64,000 nucleotides of DNA from an uncultured Bacillota bacterium (GTDB lineage Bacteria > Bacillota > Clostridia > Oscillospirales > Oscillospiraceae). Under the pieces are notes generated by a model. That model made no database searches. It had not been told where the DNA came from and saw only the letters and a program-made list of their open reading frames with translations. Each line of letters opens with the position of its first letter. Position 1 is the stretch's first letter. This document shows positions 17,484 to 26,264 of the stretch, piece by piece. A program made the position numbers and the translations under genes. The stretch lies in NCBI GenBank assembly GCA_947573385.1, contig CANPFP010000001.1, positions 1 to 64,000 on the forward strand. Direction: 5' to 3'.

Positions 17484-19243
17484 TTCTTCTCCTCCATATA
17501 TGCTTTCTTCTGTTGATATTTTTTCTGTACAGCCAGCAGAAGGTCGTCCCCCTGCTCTCCGCCCTCCCGCAGCAGCTTCTCGCCGCGGATGAGGGATATG
17601 TAGTCCGCAATGGCCCTTTCGCTGTTGGCCACCGACTCTGGCCGGGCGGCCACCTGGGCCAGGTGGTCCATCTCCTCCCGGTCAAAATTCTCAGCCAGGG
17701 CGGCCAGCTGGGTGGACAGCCCCTCCCCCGCCCGGCGGATCAGCGCATCGAAGGCCCGACCCAGCAGCGGGGAGGAGAACTCCATCCCTGTAATCCCCGC
17801 CATTTTGCCTGCCAGCCCCGGGTCCAGCATGAGCAGGCGCAGCAACCCCTCCTCCGCCCGGGCGGAGCGGATGTTTTCATACCGCAGGGAACGGGCCCTG
17901 GGCTGGAGCTGGCTGGTCGGGGTCAGGTCCCGGCGCTCCTGCTGCTTCTTCGCCTTGCGCAGCCGGGCTTTCAGCGCCCGCTCCACCTCCAGCTTCATGG
18001 TATCCGGACTGACTCCCGCTGTTTGGGCGGCATGACCGCCATAGATCTCCCGCTCCACCGCACTGCGGAGGGTGGAAACCAACTGGGCGGCCTCCTGGAG
18101 GAAGGCCACCTTCTGGCTGTCGTCAGTGAGGTTGTATTTTTTCTGAATTTGGGCCAGGCGGTAGTCCACCTGGTTTTCGCTTTGGTCCAGCAGCCTGGCG
18201 AAGGCTTCTCTGCCGTAGGCCTTGATGAACTCGTCCGGGTCCTTTGCTCCGGCCACACGCAGCACCTTTACCTTCAACCCCGCCTTCTCCAGGATGGGGA
18301 TGGCCCGCTGGGCCGCTTTCACGCCGGCCCCATCGCCGTCGTAGGCGATCACCGTCTCCTTAAAATACCGGGAGAGCAGCTGGCCGTGTTCCTCGGTCAG
18401 GGCGGTACCCAAGGAGGCCACCGCATTGTCAAAACCCGCCTGGTGGAGGGAGATGGTATCCATATATCCCTCCGTCAGAATTATTTGCCCCGCCTTTGAA
18501 GTCTTGGCGATATTCAGGGCGAAGAGATTGCGGCTTTTGTTGTACACCGGGGTGTCCGGGGAGTTGAGGTACTTGGGGTTGGAGCCGTCCATCACCCGGC
18601 CGCCGAAGCCAATCACATGTCCCCGCACATCAATGATGGGGAATATCACCCGGTTGCGGAAGCGGTCGTAGATTCGGCCGTCTTTATTGCTCACAGCCAG
18701 GCCAGCATCGAGGAGGTCCCGCTTGTCGTAGCCCTGGGCGGACAACTCGGTAATCAGGCTGTCCCAGCCGTTGGGGGCAAAGCCCAGGCCGAAATTGGTC
18801 AGGGTCCGCTTTGACAGTCCCCGTCTTTGGAGGTAGGCCAGCCCCTCCGCTCCCTCCGGGCCGTGGAGCCAGCGGTGGAAGGCCCGGGCGGCCTGCCTGT
18901 TGATGGTGAGGATTTTATCCCGGCGCTCTCTGGCCCCGGGGGAGGAGCCAAGTTCCGGCACCTGCATCCCCACCCGCTGGGCCAGCACTGCCACAGCGTC
19001 TTTAAAGGGCAGGTTTTCCAGCTCCATCACAAAGTTGACAGCGCCCCCTCCCTTGCCGCAGCCGAAGCACTTGTACATCTGCCGGTCAGGCACCACATGG
19101 AAGGAGGGGGTCTTCTCACTGTGAAAGGGGCAGCAGCCCCAGTAGCTGTTTCCTTTTTTTGTCAACCGTACCGACTCGGACACCAGGTCCACAATGTCGG
19201 TCCGTGCCAATAGCTCGTCCAAAAATCGCTCGGGCAAGGGCAA
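17480..19243 (-). CDS. dnaG: DNA primase
   Basis: The 587-residue protein has the CHC2 zinc finger (Cys38, His41, Cys59, Cys62 in GCCPFH and KCFGC), the catalytic core with the TOPRIM acidic motifs [13 protein letters not shown] and AYDGDGAG, and a C-terminal helicase-interaction region. It makes RNA primers at the replication fork. The start appears to be TTG at 19243, giving [15 protein letters not shown], with GGGGGG 8 nt upstream; no ATG fits better. It is followed directly by rpoD with a 4-nt overlap, and dgt lies upstream. Confidence 0.96.
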   Translation of the reverse strand: MPLPERFLDELLARTDIVDLVSESVRLTKKGNSYWGCCPFHSEKTPSFHVVPDRQMYKCFGCGKGGGAVNFVMELENLPFKDAVAVLAQRVGMQVPELGSSPGARERRDKILTINRQAARAFHRWLHGPEGAEGLAYLQRRGLSKRTLTNFGLGFAPNGWDSLITELSAQGYDKRDLLDAGLAVSNKDGRIYDRFRNRVIFPIIDVRGHVIGFGGRVMDGSNPKYLNSPDTPVYNKSRNLFALNIAKTSKAGQIILTEGYMDTISLHQAGFDNAVASLGTALTEEHGQLLSRYFKETVIAYDGDGAGVKAAQRAIPILEKAGLKVKVLRVAGAKDPDEFIKAYGREAFARLLDQSENQVDYRLAQIQKKYNLTDDSQKVAFLQEAAQLVSTLRSAVEREIYGGHAAQTAGVSPDTMKLEVERALKARLRKAKKQQERRDLTPTSQLQPRARSLRYENIRSARAEEGLLRLLMLDPGLAGKMAGITGMEFSSPLLGRAFDALIRRAGEGLSTQLAALAENFDREEMDHLAQVAARPESVANSERAIADYISLIRGEKLLREGGEQGDDLLLAVQKKYQQKKAYMEEKK

Positions 19244-19290
19244 AGGTTTTCCCCCCTATTTGTATCCATTTTCCGGGCAAATTATCCCAA

Positions 19291-20295
19291 TCACAACACC
19301 GTCCACCCCTTGGGGATGAACAGCTCCTGAAACCGGTCCACCGCGAAGGGGTCGGTCATGCCGGCGATATAGTCACACACCGCCCGGTCCACCCCCTCCT
19401 CCGCCCGGATGTTCTGAAAGTCATCAGGCAGCCGGTCCGGGTCTTTTCTATAGTATTCAAACAGGCGGCGGAGCATGTCCTGGGCTTTGCCCTCCTCCCC
19501 CTTGGCCATGGGGTTGGTGTATACACTGTCAAACATGAAGTCCTTCATAGCCAGCATGGCCTCCCCCACCTCCGGAGACTGCTGAATCTCCGCCTGTCCC
19601 TGGCTGGCCTGAATGGCATCGGTCACCAGAGTGTCAATCCGCTTGCTGTGGGTAAATCCAAGCACATTGGAAATCTCCAGAGGAATATCCATGGGGTAGA
19701 TGATGCCCCCCCGCAGAGCGTCTTGAATATCGTGGTTGATATAGGCGATGTGGTCGGCCAGGCGGACGATCTGCCCCTCCAAAGTGGCGGCGGGCTTTCC
19801 CTTGGTGTGGCAGACGATGCCGTTGCGCACCTCCCAGGTCAGGTTGAGACCCGCGCCCCCTTTTTCCAGCCGCTCCACCACCCGGACCGACTGCTTATAG
19901 TGGGCAAAACCCCCGGGCATCACCTCATCCAGCAGCCGCTCCCCGGCGTGGCCGAAGGGGGTGTGTCCCAGATCGTGTCCCAGGGCGATGGCCTCGGTCA
20001 GGTCCTCGTTGAGCTCCAGGGCCCTGGCTATGGTGCGGGCGATCCGGCTGACCTCCAGGGTGTGGGTCATACGGGTGCGGTAGTGGTCCCCCTCGGGCTG
20101 GAGAAACACCTGGGTCTTGTGCTTCAAGCGCCGGAAGGCCTTGGAGTAGACAATGCGGTCGGTATCCCGCTGGAAGGGGGTTCGGATGTCGCACTCCTCC
20201 TCCGACCGGACCCGTCCCCGGCTCTCCGCCGACCGGCAGGCCAGTGGAGATAAGGTGATTTTCTCCCGCTCCTGGGTCTGTTCCCGCAGCGTCAT
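19291..20295 (-). CDS. dgt: dGTPase-like HD-domain triphosphohydrolase
   Basis: The 334-residue protein has a split HD motif: RTRMTHTLEVSRIARTIAR, then ALGHDLGHTPFGHAGE, and a downstream ADHIAYINHDIQDA. These are hallmarks of deoxyguanosinetriphosphate triphosphohydrolase-like proteins, which hydrolyse dNTPs to the nucleoside and triphosphate. I used the ATG at 20295 because GGGGAGGG lies just upstream and homologues start near MTLREQTQ; a 40-residue extension is unsupported. It precedes dnaG on the same strand, a common clostridial order. Confidence 0.92.
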   Translation of the reverse strand: MTLREQTQEREKITLSPLACRSAESRGRVRSEEECDIRTPFQRDTDRIVYSKAFRRLKHKTQVFLQPEGDHYRTRMTHTLEVSRIARTIARALELNEDLTEAIALGHDLGHTPFGHAGERLLDEVMPGGFAHYKQSVRVVERLEKGGAGLNLTWEVRNGIVCHTKGKPAATLEGQIVRLADHIAYINHDIQDALRGGIIYPMDIPLEISNVLGFTHSKRIDTLVTDAIQASQGQAEIQQSPEVGEAMLAMKDFMFDSVYTNPMAKGEEGKAQDMLRRLFEYYRKDPDRLPDDFQNIRAEEGVDRAVCDYIAGMTDPFAVDRFQELFIPKGWTVL

Positions 20296-20380
20296 AAGCT
20301 GACCCTCCCCATCTATATTTTCGTTCCGATTACTTATACGAAATAACTTCCTCAATTCCTCTTTTTTTGAAAAATTTTTT

Positions 20381-20402
20381 GCCCCCGCCGTCGGGCGGGG
20401 GC
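20381..20402 (-). terminator. GC-rich hairpin after nhaC
   Basis: GCCCCCGCC (20381-20389) pairs with GGCGGGGGC (20394-20402) over a 4-nt loop. On the minus strand it starts 14 nt after the NhaC stop and is followed by AAAAAATTTTTC. It probably ends the nhaC transcript, although the T-run is displaced by As. Confidence 0.7.
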
Positions 20403-20415
20403 ATCGCGTCAGCAT

Positions 20416-21735
20416 TTACTTTTTCTTTCCCGCGCCTACCAGAATGTATACAATGGAAGCCGCTGCCAGCAGGTAGGGGTAGTAGAGACAGGGCATGATC
20501 TGGAAAGCGGACACCACCCCGCCCGAGGCGGTGATGGCCACCAGCATCTGAGCGCCGTAGGGAATCACGCCCTGGAACACGCAGGAGAAGGTGTCCAGCA
20601 GAGAAGCGGACTCCTTGGGGGTGATGCCGTATTCCTGGCTGATCTCCTTGGCGATGGGACCGGCCATGACGATGGCCACCGTGTTGTTGGCGGTGGCGAT
20701 ATCCATTGCACCCACCAGCAGACCCACGCCCAGTCGGCCGCCAACCCGGCCCTTGAACACCCGGCGGATAAAGGCCAGCAGGGTCTCGAAGCCGCCGAAC
20801 TCCCGGACGAGGGCGCACATGGAGGACACCAGAACAGTGACCATGATGGTCTCAAACATGCTGTCAGCCCCTTCACCCATGCTTTTCAGCAGGCCCATGA
20901 AGTCGATGGTCCCGGTGGGCAGCACGATGGCGATACCTGCCACGATACCCACCAGCAGCACCACAAACACGTTCAGCCCGGCAATGCCGCCAATCAGCAC
21001 CAGTACATAGGGGATAAGCAGCAGCAGATTATAGTCGGGGATGTCAATCTGACCAACCCCAGCGTTGATGGACTGGATCAGAATCACAGCCAGGGTTGCA
21101 ACGGCGGCGGGCAGGGCGATCTTGAAGTTGGCCCGGAACTTGTCCCGCATCTCGCAGCCCTGGGTATTGCAGGCGGCGATGGTGGTATCGGAGATAAAGG
21201 ACAGGTTATCCCCAAACATAGCCCCGCCCATGACGGAACCCACACACAGCGCCATAGAGAAGCCCGAGACATTGGACACCGCCGCGGCAATGGGGGTAAT
21301 CAACGTGATGGTGCCCACCGAGGTGCCCATAGCAGTGGACACAAAGCAGGCGGCCACAAACAGCACCGCCACAGAAGCCCAGGCGGGTGTGACGGACAGC
21401 AGGAAATAGGCCACCGCCTCGGCGCTGCTCCGCCCGGTAACACCCACAAACACGCCGGCCACCAGGAAAATCAGGATCATGGTCATAATGTTCTTGTCCC
21501 CAACGCCCCGTGCCATAACGGTCAGCTTGTCATCGAACTTCAGCCCCCGGTTTTGTATGCAGGCCACCAGCAGGGCCACCATAAACACCACCACAATGGG
21601 GATGTTGTAGAAAGCCATCTCCACACCCAGGCCGTACTCAAAGACCAGGCCCATACCCAGATACAGCACCAGGAACACCAGAATGGGCAGCAGCGCCGCA
21701 GGATTCTGCTTCGGTTTTCTCTCTTTCAGATTCAT
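20416..21735 (-). CDS. NhaC-family Na+/H+ antiporter
   Basis: The 439-residue protein has about eleven membrane segments and NhaC/CitMHS-like motifs: FVSTAMGTSVGTITLITPIA near residue 130, VMGGAMFGDNLSFISDTTIAA near 167 and GAMDIATANNTVAIVMAGPIAKEIS near 340. NhaC proteins exchange Na+ for H+, sometimes with organic acids such as malate and lactate, so the exact substrate is open. GGGAGGA precedes the ATG. It stands alone between hairpins at both ends. Confidence 0.9.
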   Translation of the reverse strand: MNLKERKPKQNPAALLPILVFLVLYLGMGLVFEYGLGVEMAFYNIPIVVVFMVALLVACIQNRGLKFDDKLTVMARGVGDKNIMTMILIFLVAGVFVGVTGRSSAEAVAYFLLSVTPAWASVAVLFVAACFVSTAMGTSVGTITLITPIAAAVSNVSGFSMALCVGSVMGGAMFGDNLSFISDTTIAACNTQGCEMRDKFRANFKIALPAAVATLAVILIQSINAGVGQIDIPDYNLLLLIPYVLVLIGGIAGLNVFVVLLVGIVAGIAIVLPTGTIDFMGLLKSMGEGADSMFETIMVTVLVSSMCALVREFGGFETLLAFIRRVFKGRVGGRLGVGLLVGAMDIATANNTVAIVMAGPIAKEISQEYGITPKESASLLDTFSCVFQGVIPYGAQMLVAITASGGVVSAFQIMPCLYYPYLLAAASIVYILVGAGKKK

Positions 21736-21865
21736 AAGGAATCCTCCCTCTTTTACCGATTTCCCTTTATTTTAGTGGAAATTTCCCGCTGTGTCAATGC
21801 AATTCAAGCAATTGGTCAGAGATATCCTCCCATAATCCAAAAAAGAGCAAACGGCTGACAAGGAT

Positions 21866-21903
21866 AGACGGAGCGGCACAGCAAAAGCCGCGCCGCTCCG
21901 TCT
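21866..21903. other. Long hairpin downstream of the glycyl radical enzyme gene
   Basis: AGACGGAGCGGC (21866-21877) pairs perfectly with GCCGCTCCGTCT (21892-21903) around a 14-nt loop, 29 nt after the GRE stop. There is no T-run on the minus strand, so it is probably a 3'-end stabiliser or a weak terminator. Confidence 0.6.
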
Positions 21904-21931
21904 GAATCCTTTTCTGTATGGCCCGTCCCTG

Positions 21932-24343
21932 TTACAAGGTTTGTTCGGTGCGGGCGATGATGTCGTCCTGAGTCTGGCGGGACAGCACATTGAAGAAGGC
22001 GCTGTACCCCGCCACCCGGACAATCAGATCCCGGTGGTCCTCCGGGTGGACCTGTGCGTCCAGCAGGGTCTCCCGGGAGACCACGTTATACTGGACGTGG
22101 TAGCCATGAAGGGCGTTGAAGAAGGCCCGGATCAGTGCAATAAGCTTAGTCTTGTTCTCCTCCCGGGACAGCAGGGTGGGGGTCACCTTCTGGTTGAGGA
22201 GGACGCCGCCGGTGATATCGGCGGTGGGCAGCTTGGACACGCTCTTGAACACGGCGGTGGGACCGTGGGTGTCCATGGCGTGGCTGGGGGAACAGCCCTC
22301 GGCCAGGGGCTCGCCGGCGTGGCGGCCGTCGGGGGTGGCCAGGGTGCCTCTCCCCTGCCCCACATTGGCGGAGATGGAGGAGGTGCCTGCGTACCGGATG
22401 CCGCCGATGGGCCCCCGGCCGAAGCGGGTGTTGGGGTACTTCTTAATCTCGTCAATGTAGACGTCGTAGGCGTCCACCACCAGCTTATCCACATAGTCGT
22501 CGTCGTTGCCGTACTTGGGGGCCTGGTGGATCAGCAGCTGACGGACCCGCTCCCCCTCCTCGCCGGCGAAGTCGGTCTGGAGGGCCTCCCACAGCTGGGC
22601 GGGGGTGAGGACCTTCTCCTCAAACACCAGCTTCTTGATGGCGGCCAGGGAGTCGGCCAGGTTGGCGATGCCCACCTGAAGGCCGCTGATGAAGTCGTAG
22701 ACCGCGCCGCCCTCCTTCAGGGTGAGACCCCGGCCAATACAGTCCTCGCACAGGGCGGAGCAGAGAATATCAGGCACGTCCTCCTCCAGCACCATGTCGC
22801 AGGCGTTCTCAATGATGGCGCTGTGGCGGGTGAAGTCCCGGATGACCACATCCCAGGCGTGGGACAGCTGGTCATAGGAGGTCATGCCCGTGAAGTGGCC
22901 AGCGCCGTCCGTCAGCTTCTTGCCGCTCTGGGGGTCCACACCGTCGTTCATGGCGATGAGCAGGGACTTGGGGAAGTTGAGGAAGCTCATGCCGGTGCAC
23001 CGGTAGCCCCACTTGCCGGGGACGGCGGTCTCCACGCAGCCGATGGCGGAGTAGTTGTAGGCGTCCTCCTCCTTCACCCCCCGGCTGATGAAGGAGGGAA
23101 TAATGATCTCGTCGTTGTTGAAGGCGGGCATGCCGAAGCCCAGCTTCACCACCTCGATGGCCTCGGACATAAAGTCCTCCGACAGGCCGGCGTGGTAGCG
23201 CACAGTGAGGTTGGGCTGGGGCAGACGGGTCTGGGCCACGCTGCGCAGAATCAGGTAGGACATGGGATTCACTGCGTCCCTCTTGTCCGGTGTCTGGCCG
23301 CCCACGGTGACGTTCTGATACAGGGGGGAGCCGGCGGAGAACTGAGTGTGGCTCCAGGAGCGAATTTTATTGATGGTGAAGGTCTTCAGCCACAGGTTGG
23401 TCATCAGCTCGCAGGCGCTGTCTTCGGTAATCCGGCCCTCGGCCAGGTCTTTGGCGTAGTAGGGATAGAGGTACTGGTCCATCCGCCCGTAGGACAGGGA
23501 ATGTCCGTTGGACTCGATCTGGAGCACCAGGTGGACCAGCCACAGGGACTGCACCGCCTCCTGGAAGGTCTCAGCTGGCTCATAGGGCACCTTGCGCAGG
23601 ATGCGGGCCATCTCGGTCAGCTCGGCGGCCCGCTCCGGGGCGGCGGACCCGGCCTGCTCCTCCGCCAGGGCGGCATACCGGGCGGCAAAGGTCCGGACAG
23701 CATCAATCACAATGAGAATGGCGCGGTAGAAGTAGGATTTTTTCAGATTTTTACAGTCGGTGAGGTCCAGCTTCTCCAGGTGCTCCCTGGTGCGCCGCTG
23801 GTAGTCCACCAGCCCCAGCCGCAGCAGGTCGGCGTAGGCCACCGCTACGTGGGCATCGCCGGAGGTAATGTTGCCCTCCGCCTTGATGATGCCCAGGTCG
23901 TAGAACACCCGGCTCTCGGGGGGGATGGCGGCCAGGCCCTTGTCCAGAAGGGTGTTGTGCTGCCAGAAGGGGTAAATCTCCCGCAGTTCCTCCTTTGTCT
24001 TCTCGCTGATGCGGAAGACGTCGCCGTCCCGGCCCTCGAACTCGTCCAGCTCCCGGATGACCCAGTCCATGGCGTACTCCGGGAAGATGGGGGCCGCCCG
24101 GTTGGTGGAAGCCTGGTTGCCGGCCAGCAGGGTGTCAGGCTCGATAAAGATGCTCATGTGCTCCAGGATGTTCTGGAGCATATAGGCCCGCTTCAGGGTG
24201 ACGGGCTGGTCGCCGTGCTCCTTATAGCTCTGGGTGGTGAGGATGGCGCGCTGGGCGCACACCTGGGGCTCAGTCTCCAGCAGCTCCTCCCGGAAATGTT
24301 CCATCCGGGGCGTCAGATCTCCGAAATGCTGTGTATTTTTCAT
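21932..24343 (-). CDS. YbiW-type glycyl radical enzyme; predicted 1,5-anhydrohexitol-6-phosphate lyase
   Basis: This 803-residue glycyl radical enzyme has the radical loop VRVAGYSAFF near the C-terminus (Gly779) and the active-site cysteine in AIGCVETAVPGKWGYRC (Cys436, with Glu438). Compared from memory, it is strikingly close to E. coli YbiW: GNQAS..RAAPIFPEY, GIIKAEGN.TSGDAH, IESNGHS, APKYGNDDD, GTSSISANV and the C-terminal QDDIIARTE. YbiW opens 1,5-anhydroglucitol-6-phosphate to 1-deoxyfructose-6-phosphate; PflD acts on the mannitol isomer. The GKWGYRC motif argues against pyruvate formate-lyase and choline lyase. AGGAGGTCA precedes the ATG. It is divergent from its activase. Confidence 0.9.
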   Translation of the reverse strand: MKNTQHFGDLTPRMEHFREELLETEPQVCAQRAILTTQSYKEHGDQPVTLKRAYMLQNILEHMSIFIEPDTLLAGNQASTNRAAPIFPEYAMDWVIRELDEFEGRDGDVFRISEKTKEELREIYPFWQHNTLLDKGLAAIPPESRVFYDLGIIKAEGNITSGDAHVAVAYADLLRLGLVDYQRRTREHLEKLDLTDCKNLKKSYFYRAILIVIDAVRTFAARYAALAEEQAGSAAPERAAELTEMARILRKVPYEPAETFQEAVQSLWLVHLVLQIESNGHSLSYGRMDQYLYPYYAKDLAEGRITEDSACELMTNLWLKTFTINKIRSWSHTQFSAGSPLYQNVTVGGQTPDKRDAVNPMSYLILRSVAQTRLPQPNLTVRYHAGLSEDFMSEAIEVVKLGFGMPAFNNDEIIIPSFISRGVKEEDAYNYSAIGCVETAVPGKWGYRCTGMSFLNFPKSLLIAMNDGVDPQSGKKLTDGAGHFTGMTSYDQLSHAWDVVIRDFTRHSAIIENACDMVLEEDVPDILCSALCEDCIGRGLTLKEGGAVYDFISGLQVGIANLADSLAAIKKLVFEEKVLTPAQLWEALQTDFAGEEGERVRQLLIHQAPKYGNDDDYVDKLVVDAYDVYIDEIKKYPNTRFGRGPIGGIRYAGTSSISANVGQGRGTLATPDGRHAGEPLAEGCSPSHAMDTHGPTAVFKSVSKLPTADITGGVLLNQKVTPTLLSREENKTKLIALIRAFFNALHGYHVQYNVVSRETLLDAQVHPEDHRDLIVRVAGYSAFFNVLSRQTQDDIIARTEQTL

Positions 24344-24401
24344 GGTCTGTGACCTCCTGTTAAAACTGTCAGCGGGGAAGCCTTCCCCCGGTTTTGGCTT
24401 C

Positions 24402-24430
24402 ATCATAACAGACCCCGTTTGGTAAGTCAA
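24402..24430 (-). promoter_or_regulatory. Sigma-A promoter of the glycyl radical enzyme gene
   Basis: On the minus strand TTGACT (24430-24425) and TATGAT (24407-24402) are 17 nt apart. Just downstream, at 24373-24390, lies a near-palindrome (GGGGAAG then CTTCCCC) that could be an operator or leader hairpin. Confidence 0.82.
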
Positions 24431-24490
24431 CAAAAACTTACGAATGAAAGTGTACAAATTTCAAATCTAAACTTTGTGGATTTTTGCATC

Positions 24491-24520
24491 TTTACAATGG
24501 GGCGGCTCTCCCACTATAAT
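24491..24520 (+). promoter_or_regulatory. Sigma-A promoter of the activase-regulator-kinase genes
   Basis: TTTACA (24491-24496) and a perfect TATAAT (24515-24520) are 18 nt apart, 30 nt before the activase ATG. It is divergent from the GRE promoter about 60 nt away, so one regulator could control both. Confidence 0.78.
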
Positions 24521-24550
24521 AACAGAGTAAACAAACAGGAGGCGCGGCAT

Positions 24551-25321
24551 ATGGCACAGACCGGGCAAATCTTTAATATTCAGAAGTTCAGCATCAACGA
24601 CGGTCCGGGCATCCGCACCACCGTATTTTTCAAGGGCTGTCCTCTGGCCTGCCGCTGGTGCGCCAACCCGGAGTCTCAAAACCGGTATGCCGCCCAGGCC
24701 CAGCTGCTGGATGACGACCGCTGCCGCTGCCGGGAGGTGACGGTGGAGGAGGTCATGGCCGAGGTATTGCAGGACAAGGCTTTCTACGACCAGTCCGGGG
24801 GCGGGATGACCCTCTCCGGGGGCGAGGTGCTCCAGCAGGCGGAGTTTGCCGCCGCCCTGTGCCGGGCCGCCCGGGCCGAGGGAATCCATACCGCCGCCGA
24901 GACCACCGGCTTTGCCGCCCCGGAGCAATTCCGGCTGCTGCTGGACGAGGTGGACCTCCTGCTGCTGGATGTCAAGCACAGCGACCCCACCGTCCACAGG
25001 GCGGGCACCGGCGTGGATAACCGGCTGATTTTAGACAACCTCCGCACCGCCGCTACTTCGGGCAAGGCCATAATCGCCCGCATCCCGGTGATCCCCCGGT
25101 TCAACAGCGGCTTGAAGGACGCCAGACAGTTGGCCGCCCTCCTCACCGATTTGAAGGTCCACGAGGTCCATCTCCTCCCCTTCCACCAGTTTGGGGAGCG
25201 GAAATACCAGCAGATGGGGGTCCCTTACGACTACGACGGAATTGAGCAGCTCCATCCCGAGGACCTGGCGGACTACCGGCAGATTTTCCTGGACGCCGGC
25301 CTGGACTGCACCTTCCGATAA
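24551..25321 (+). CDS. Glycyl radical enzyme activating protein, radical SAM (YbiY-like, ferredoxin insert lost)
   Basis: The 256-residue protein has the radical SAM CX3CX2C cluster in FFKGCPLACRWCANPES, a GGE motif for SAM binding (SGGGMTLSGGEVL) and the LLPFHQFGERKY motif of GRE activases. It abstracts the glycine hydrogen of its partner using SAM. E. coli YbiY carries a two-cluster ferredoxin insert after the radical SAM loop; here that stretch is shortened and only CRC remains. The start at 24551 follows AGGAGG; the upstream frame is unconserved. It is divergent from the GRE gene and adjacent to the DeoR gene. Confidence 0.93.
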   Translation: MAQTGQIFNIQKFSINDGPGIRTTVFFKGCPLACRWCANPESQNRYAAQAQLLDDDRCRCREVTVEEVMAEVLQDKAFYDQSGGGMTLSGGEVLQQAEFAAALCRAARAEGIHTAAETTGFAAPEQFRLLLDEVDLLLLDVKHSDPTVHRAGTGVDNRLILDNLRTAATSGKAIIARIPVIPRFNSGLKDARQLAALLTDLKVHEVHLLPFHQFGERKYQQMGVPYDYDGIEQLHPEDLADYRQIFLDAGLDCTFR

Positions 25322-25340
25322 CAGTTTTGAGAGGTTTTTT

Positions 25341-26096
25341 ATGAGAAAAGCGCGGGAGTCCCAGATTTTGGAGCTGCTTTCCCAGTGCGGGCGGATGGAG
25401 GTCTCCGTCCTGGCCCAGCGGCTGGGCGTGTCCCAGGTGACGGTGCGTAAGGACCTGGACGCCCTGGAGGAGCGAGGTATCCTCCGCCGGGAGCACGGCT
25501 TTGCCGTGTCGGGCAGCGGGGACGACGTGAACAACCGCCTGGCCATCCACTATGAGGAGAAGCGCCGCATCGCCCGCCGGGCCGCCCGGCTGGTCTCCCC
25601 CGGGGAGACGGTGATGATCGAGAGCGGCAGCTGCTGCGCCCTGCTGGCCGAGGAGATCGCCCACAACAAGCCGGGGGCCACCATCATCACCAACAGCGCC
25701 TTTATCGCCAGCTACATTCGCCGTGTGGACGGGGCCCGGGTGGTCCTGCTGGGGGGCGACTTCCAGAACGACGCCCAGGTCATGGTGGGACCCATCCTCA
25801 AGGTGTGCGCCCAGCAGTTCTATGTGGAACGGCTCTTTGTGGGGGCGGACGGCTGGTCCCCCGCTCTGGGCTTCACCGGCAACGACCACCTGCGGGTCCA
25901 GGCCGTGCGGGACATGGCCGAGCACGCTGGACAGGTGATTGTGGTGACTGAGAGCGAAAAGTTTTCCCAGCGGGGTGTGGTCCCCCTGAATCTGCCCGCC
26001 GGGGCCTCCGCCGTAGTCACCGACTGCGGTCTCACCGGGGAGCAGACCCGCAGCCTGGAGAGAGCAGGGGTAACGGTTCATCAGGCGGAGGACTGA
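25341..26096 (+). CDS. DeoR-family transcriptional regulator
   Basis: The 251-residue protein has an N-terminal winged helix (RESQILELLSQCGRMEVSVLAQRLGVSQVTVRKDLDALEERG, residues 5-46) and a C-terminal DeoR sensor domain of the sugar-phosphate isomerase-like fold (VMIESGSCCALLAEEI; NSAFIASYI; FVGADG). DeoR regulators usually respond to phosphorylated sugars. The ATG at 25341 is chosen because the conserved HTH starts there; the ribosome site GAGAGG is weak and the gene lies 19 nt after the activase stop. It is the likely local controller of the divergent locus. Confidence 0.93.
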   Translation: MRKARESQILELLSQCGRMEVSVLAQRLGVSQVTVRKDLDALEERGILRREHGFAVSGSGDDVNNRLAIHYEEKRRIARRAARLVSPGETVMIESGSCCALLAEEIAHNKPGATIITNSAFIASYIRRVDGARVVLLGGDFQNDAQVMVGPILKVCAQQFYVERLFVGADGWSPALGFTGNDHLRVQAVRDMAEHAGQVIVVTESEKFSQRGVVPLNLPAGASAVVTDCGLTGEQTRSLERAGVTVHQAED

Positions 26097-26159
26097 CCCG
26101 CACGATGATAAGGTATGCGCTGTCCCACCCAGACGGCGCACCTTTTCAGCCCGTTTTAG

Positions 26160-26173
26160 ATTTCATATGAAAT
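26160..26173. promoter_or_regulatory. 14-bp perfect palindrome upstream of the ROK kinase
   Basis: ATTTCATATGAAAT is a perfect dyad about 92 nt before the kinase start, followed by a T-run. An imperfect stem lies just upstream (GGTATGCGC near 26112, GGCGCACC near 26138). It may be an operator, but no clear promoter boxes accompany it. Confidence 0.4.
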
Positions 26174-26264
26174 ATTTTTTGTATGTATCCGTAATTTTTG
26201 ATCCAAGATAACCCCAAATAAACCTGTCGCCCCGTAACCTTTTTTCATGGAAGGAGCCTATTCA

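Noticed and set aside
12750..17516. A 1588-codon open frame on the plus strand opposite the Sel1 and rpoD genes
   Set aside because: It is antisense to two clear genes, crosses their junction, lacks a ribosome site, and its repeats simply mirror the Sel1 repeats. GC-rich codon use removes stops from this frame.
21932..24343. Reading the glycyl radical enzyme as pyruvate formate-lyase, choline TMA-lyase or hydroxyproline dehydratase
   Set aside because: Pyruvate formate-lyase needs an adjacent Cys-Cys pair, absent here, and the long GCVETAVPGKWGYRC match and many other blocks point to YbiW.
21941..24352. An 803-codon plus-strand frame opposite the glycyl radical enzyme
   Set aside because: The minus strand encodes a fully conserved enzyme with correct motifs; the opposite frame is a composition artefact.
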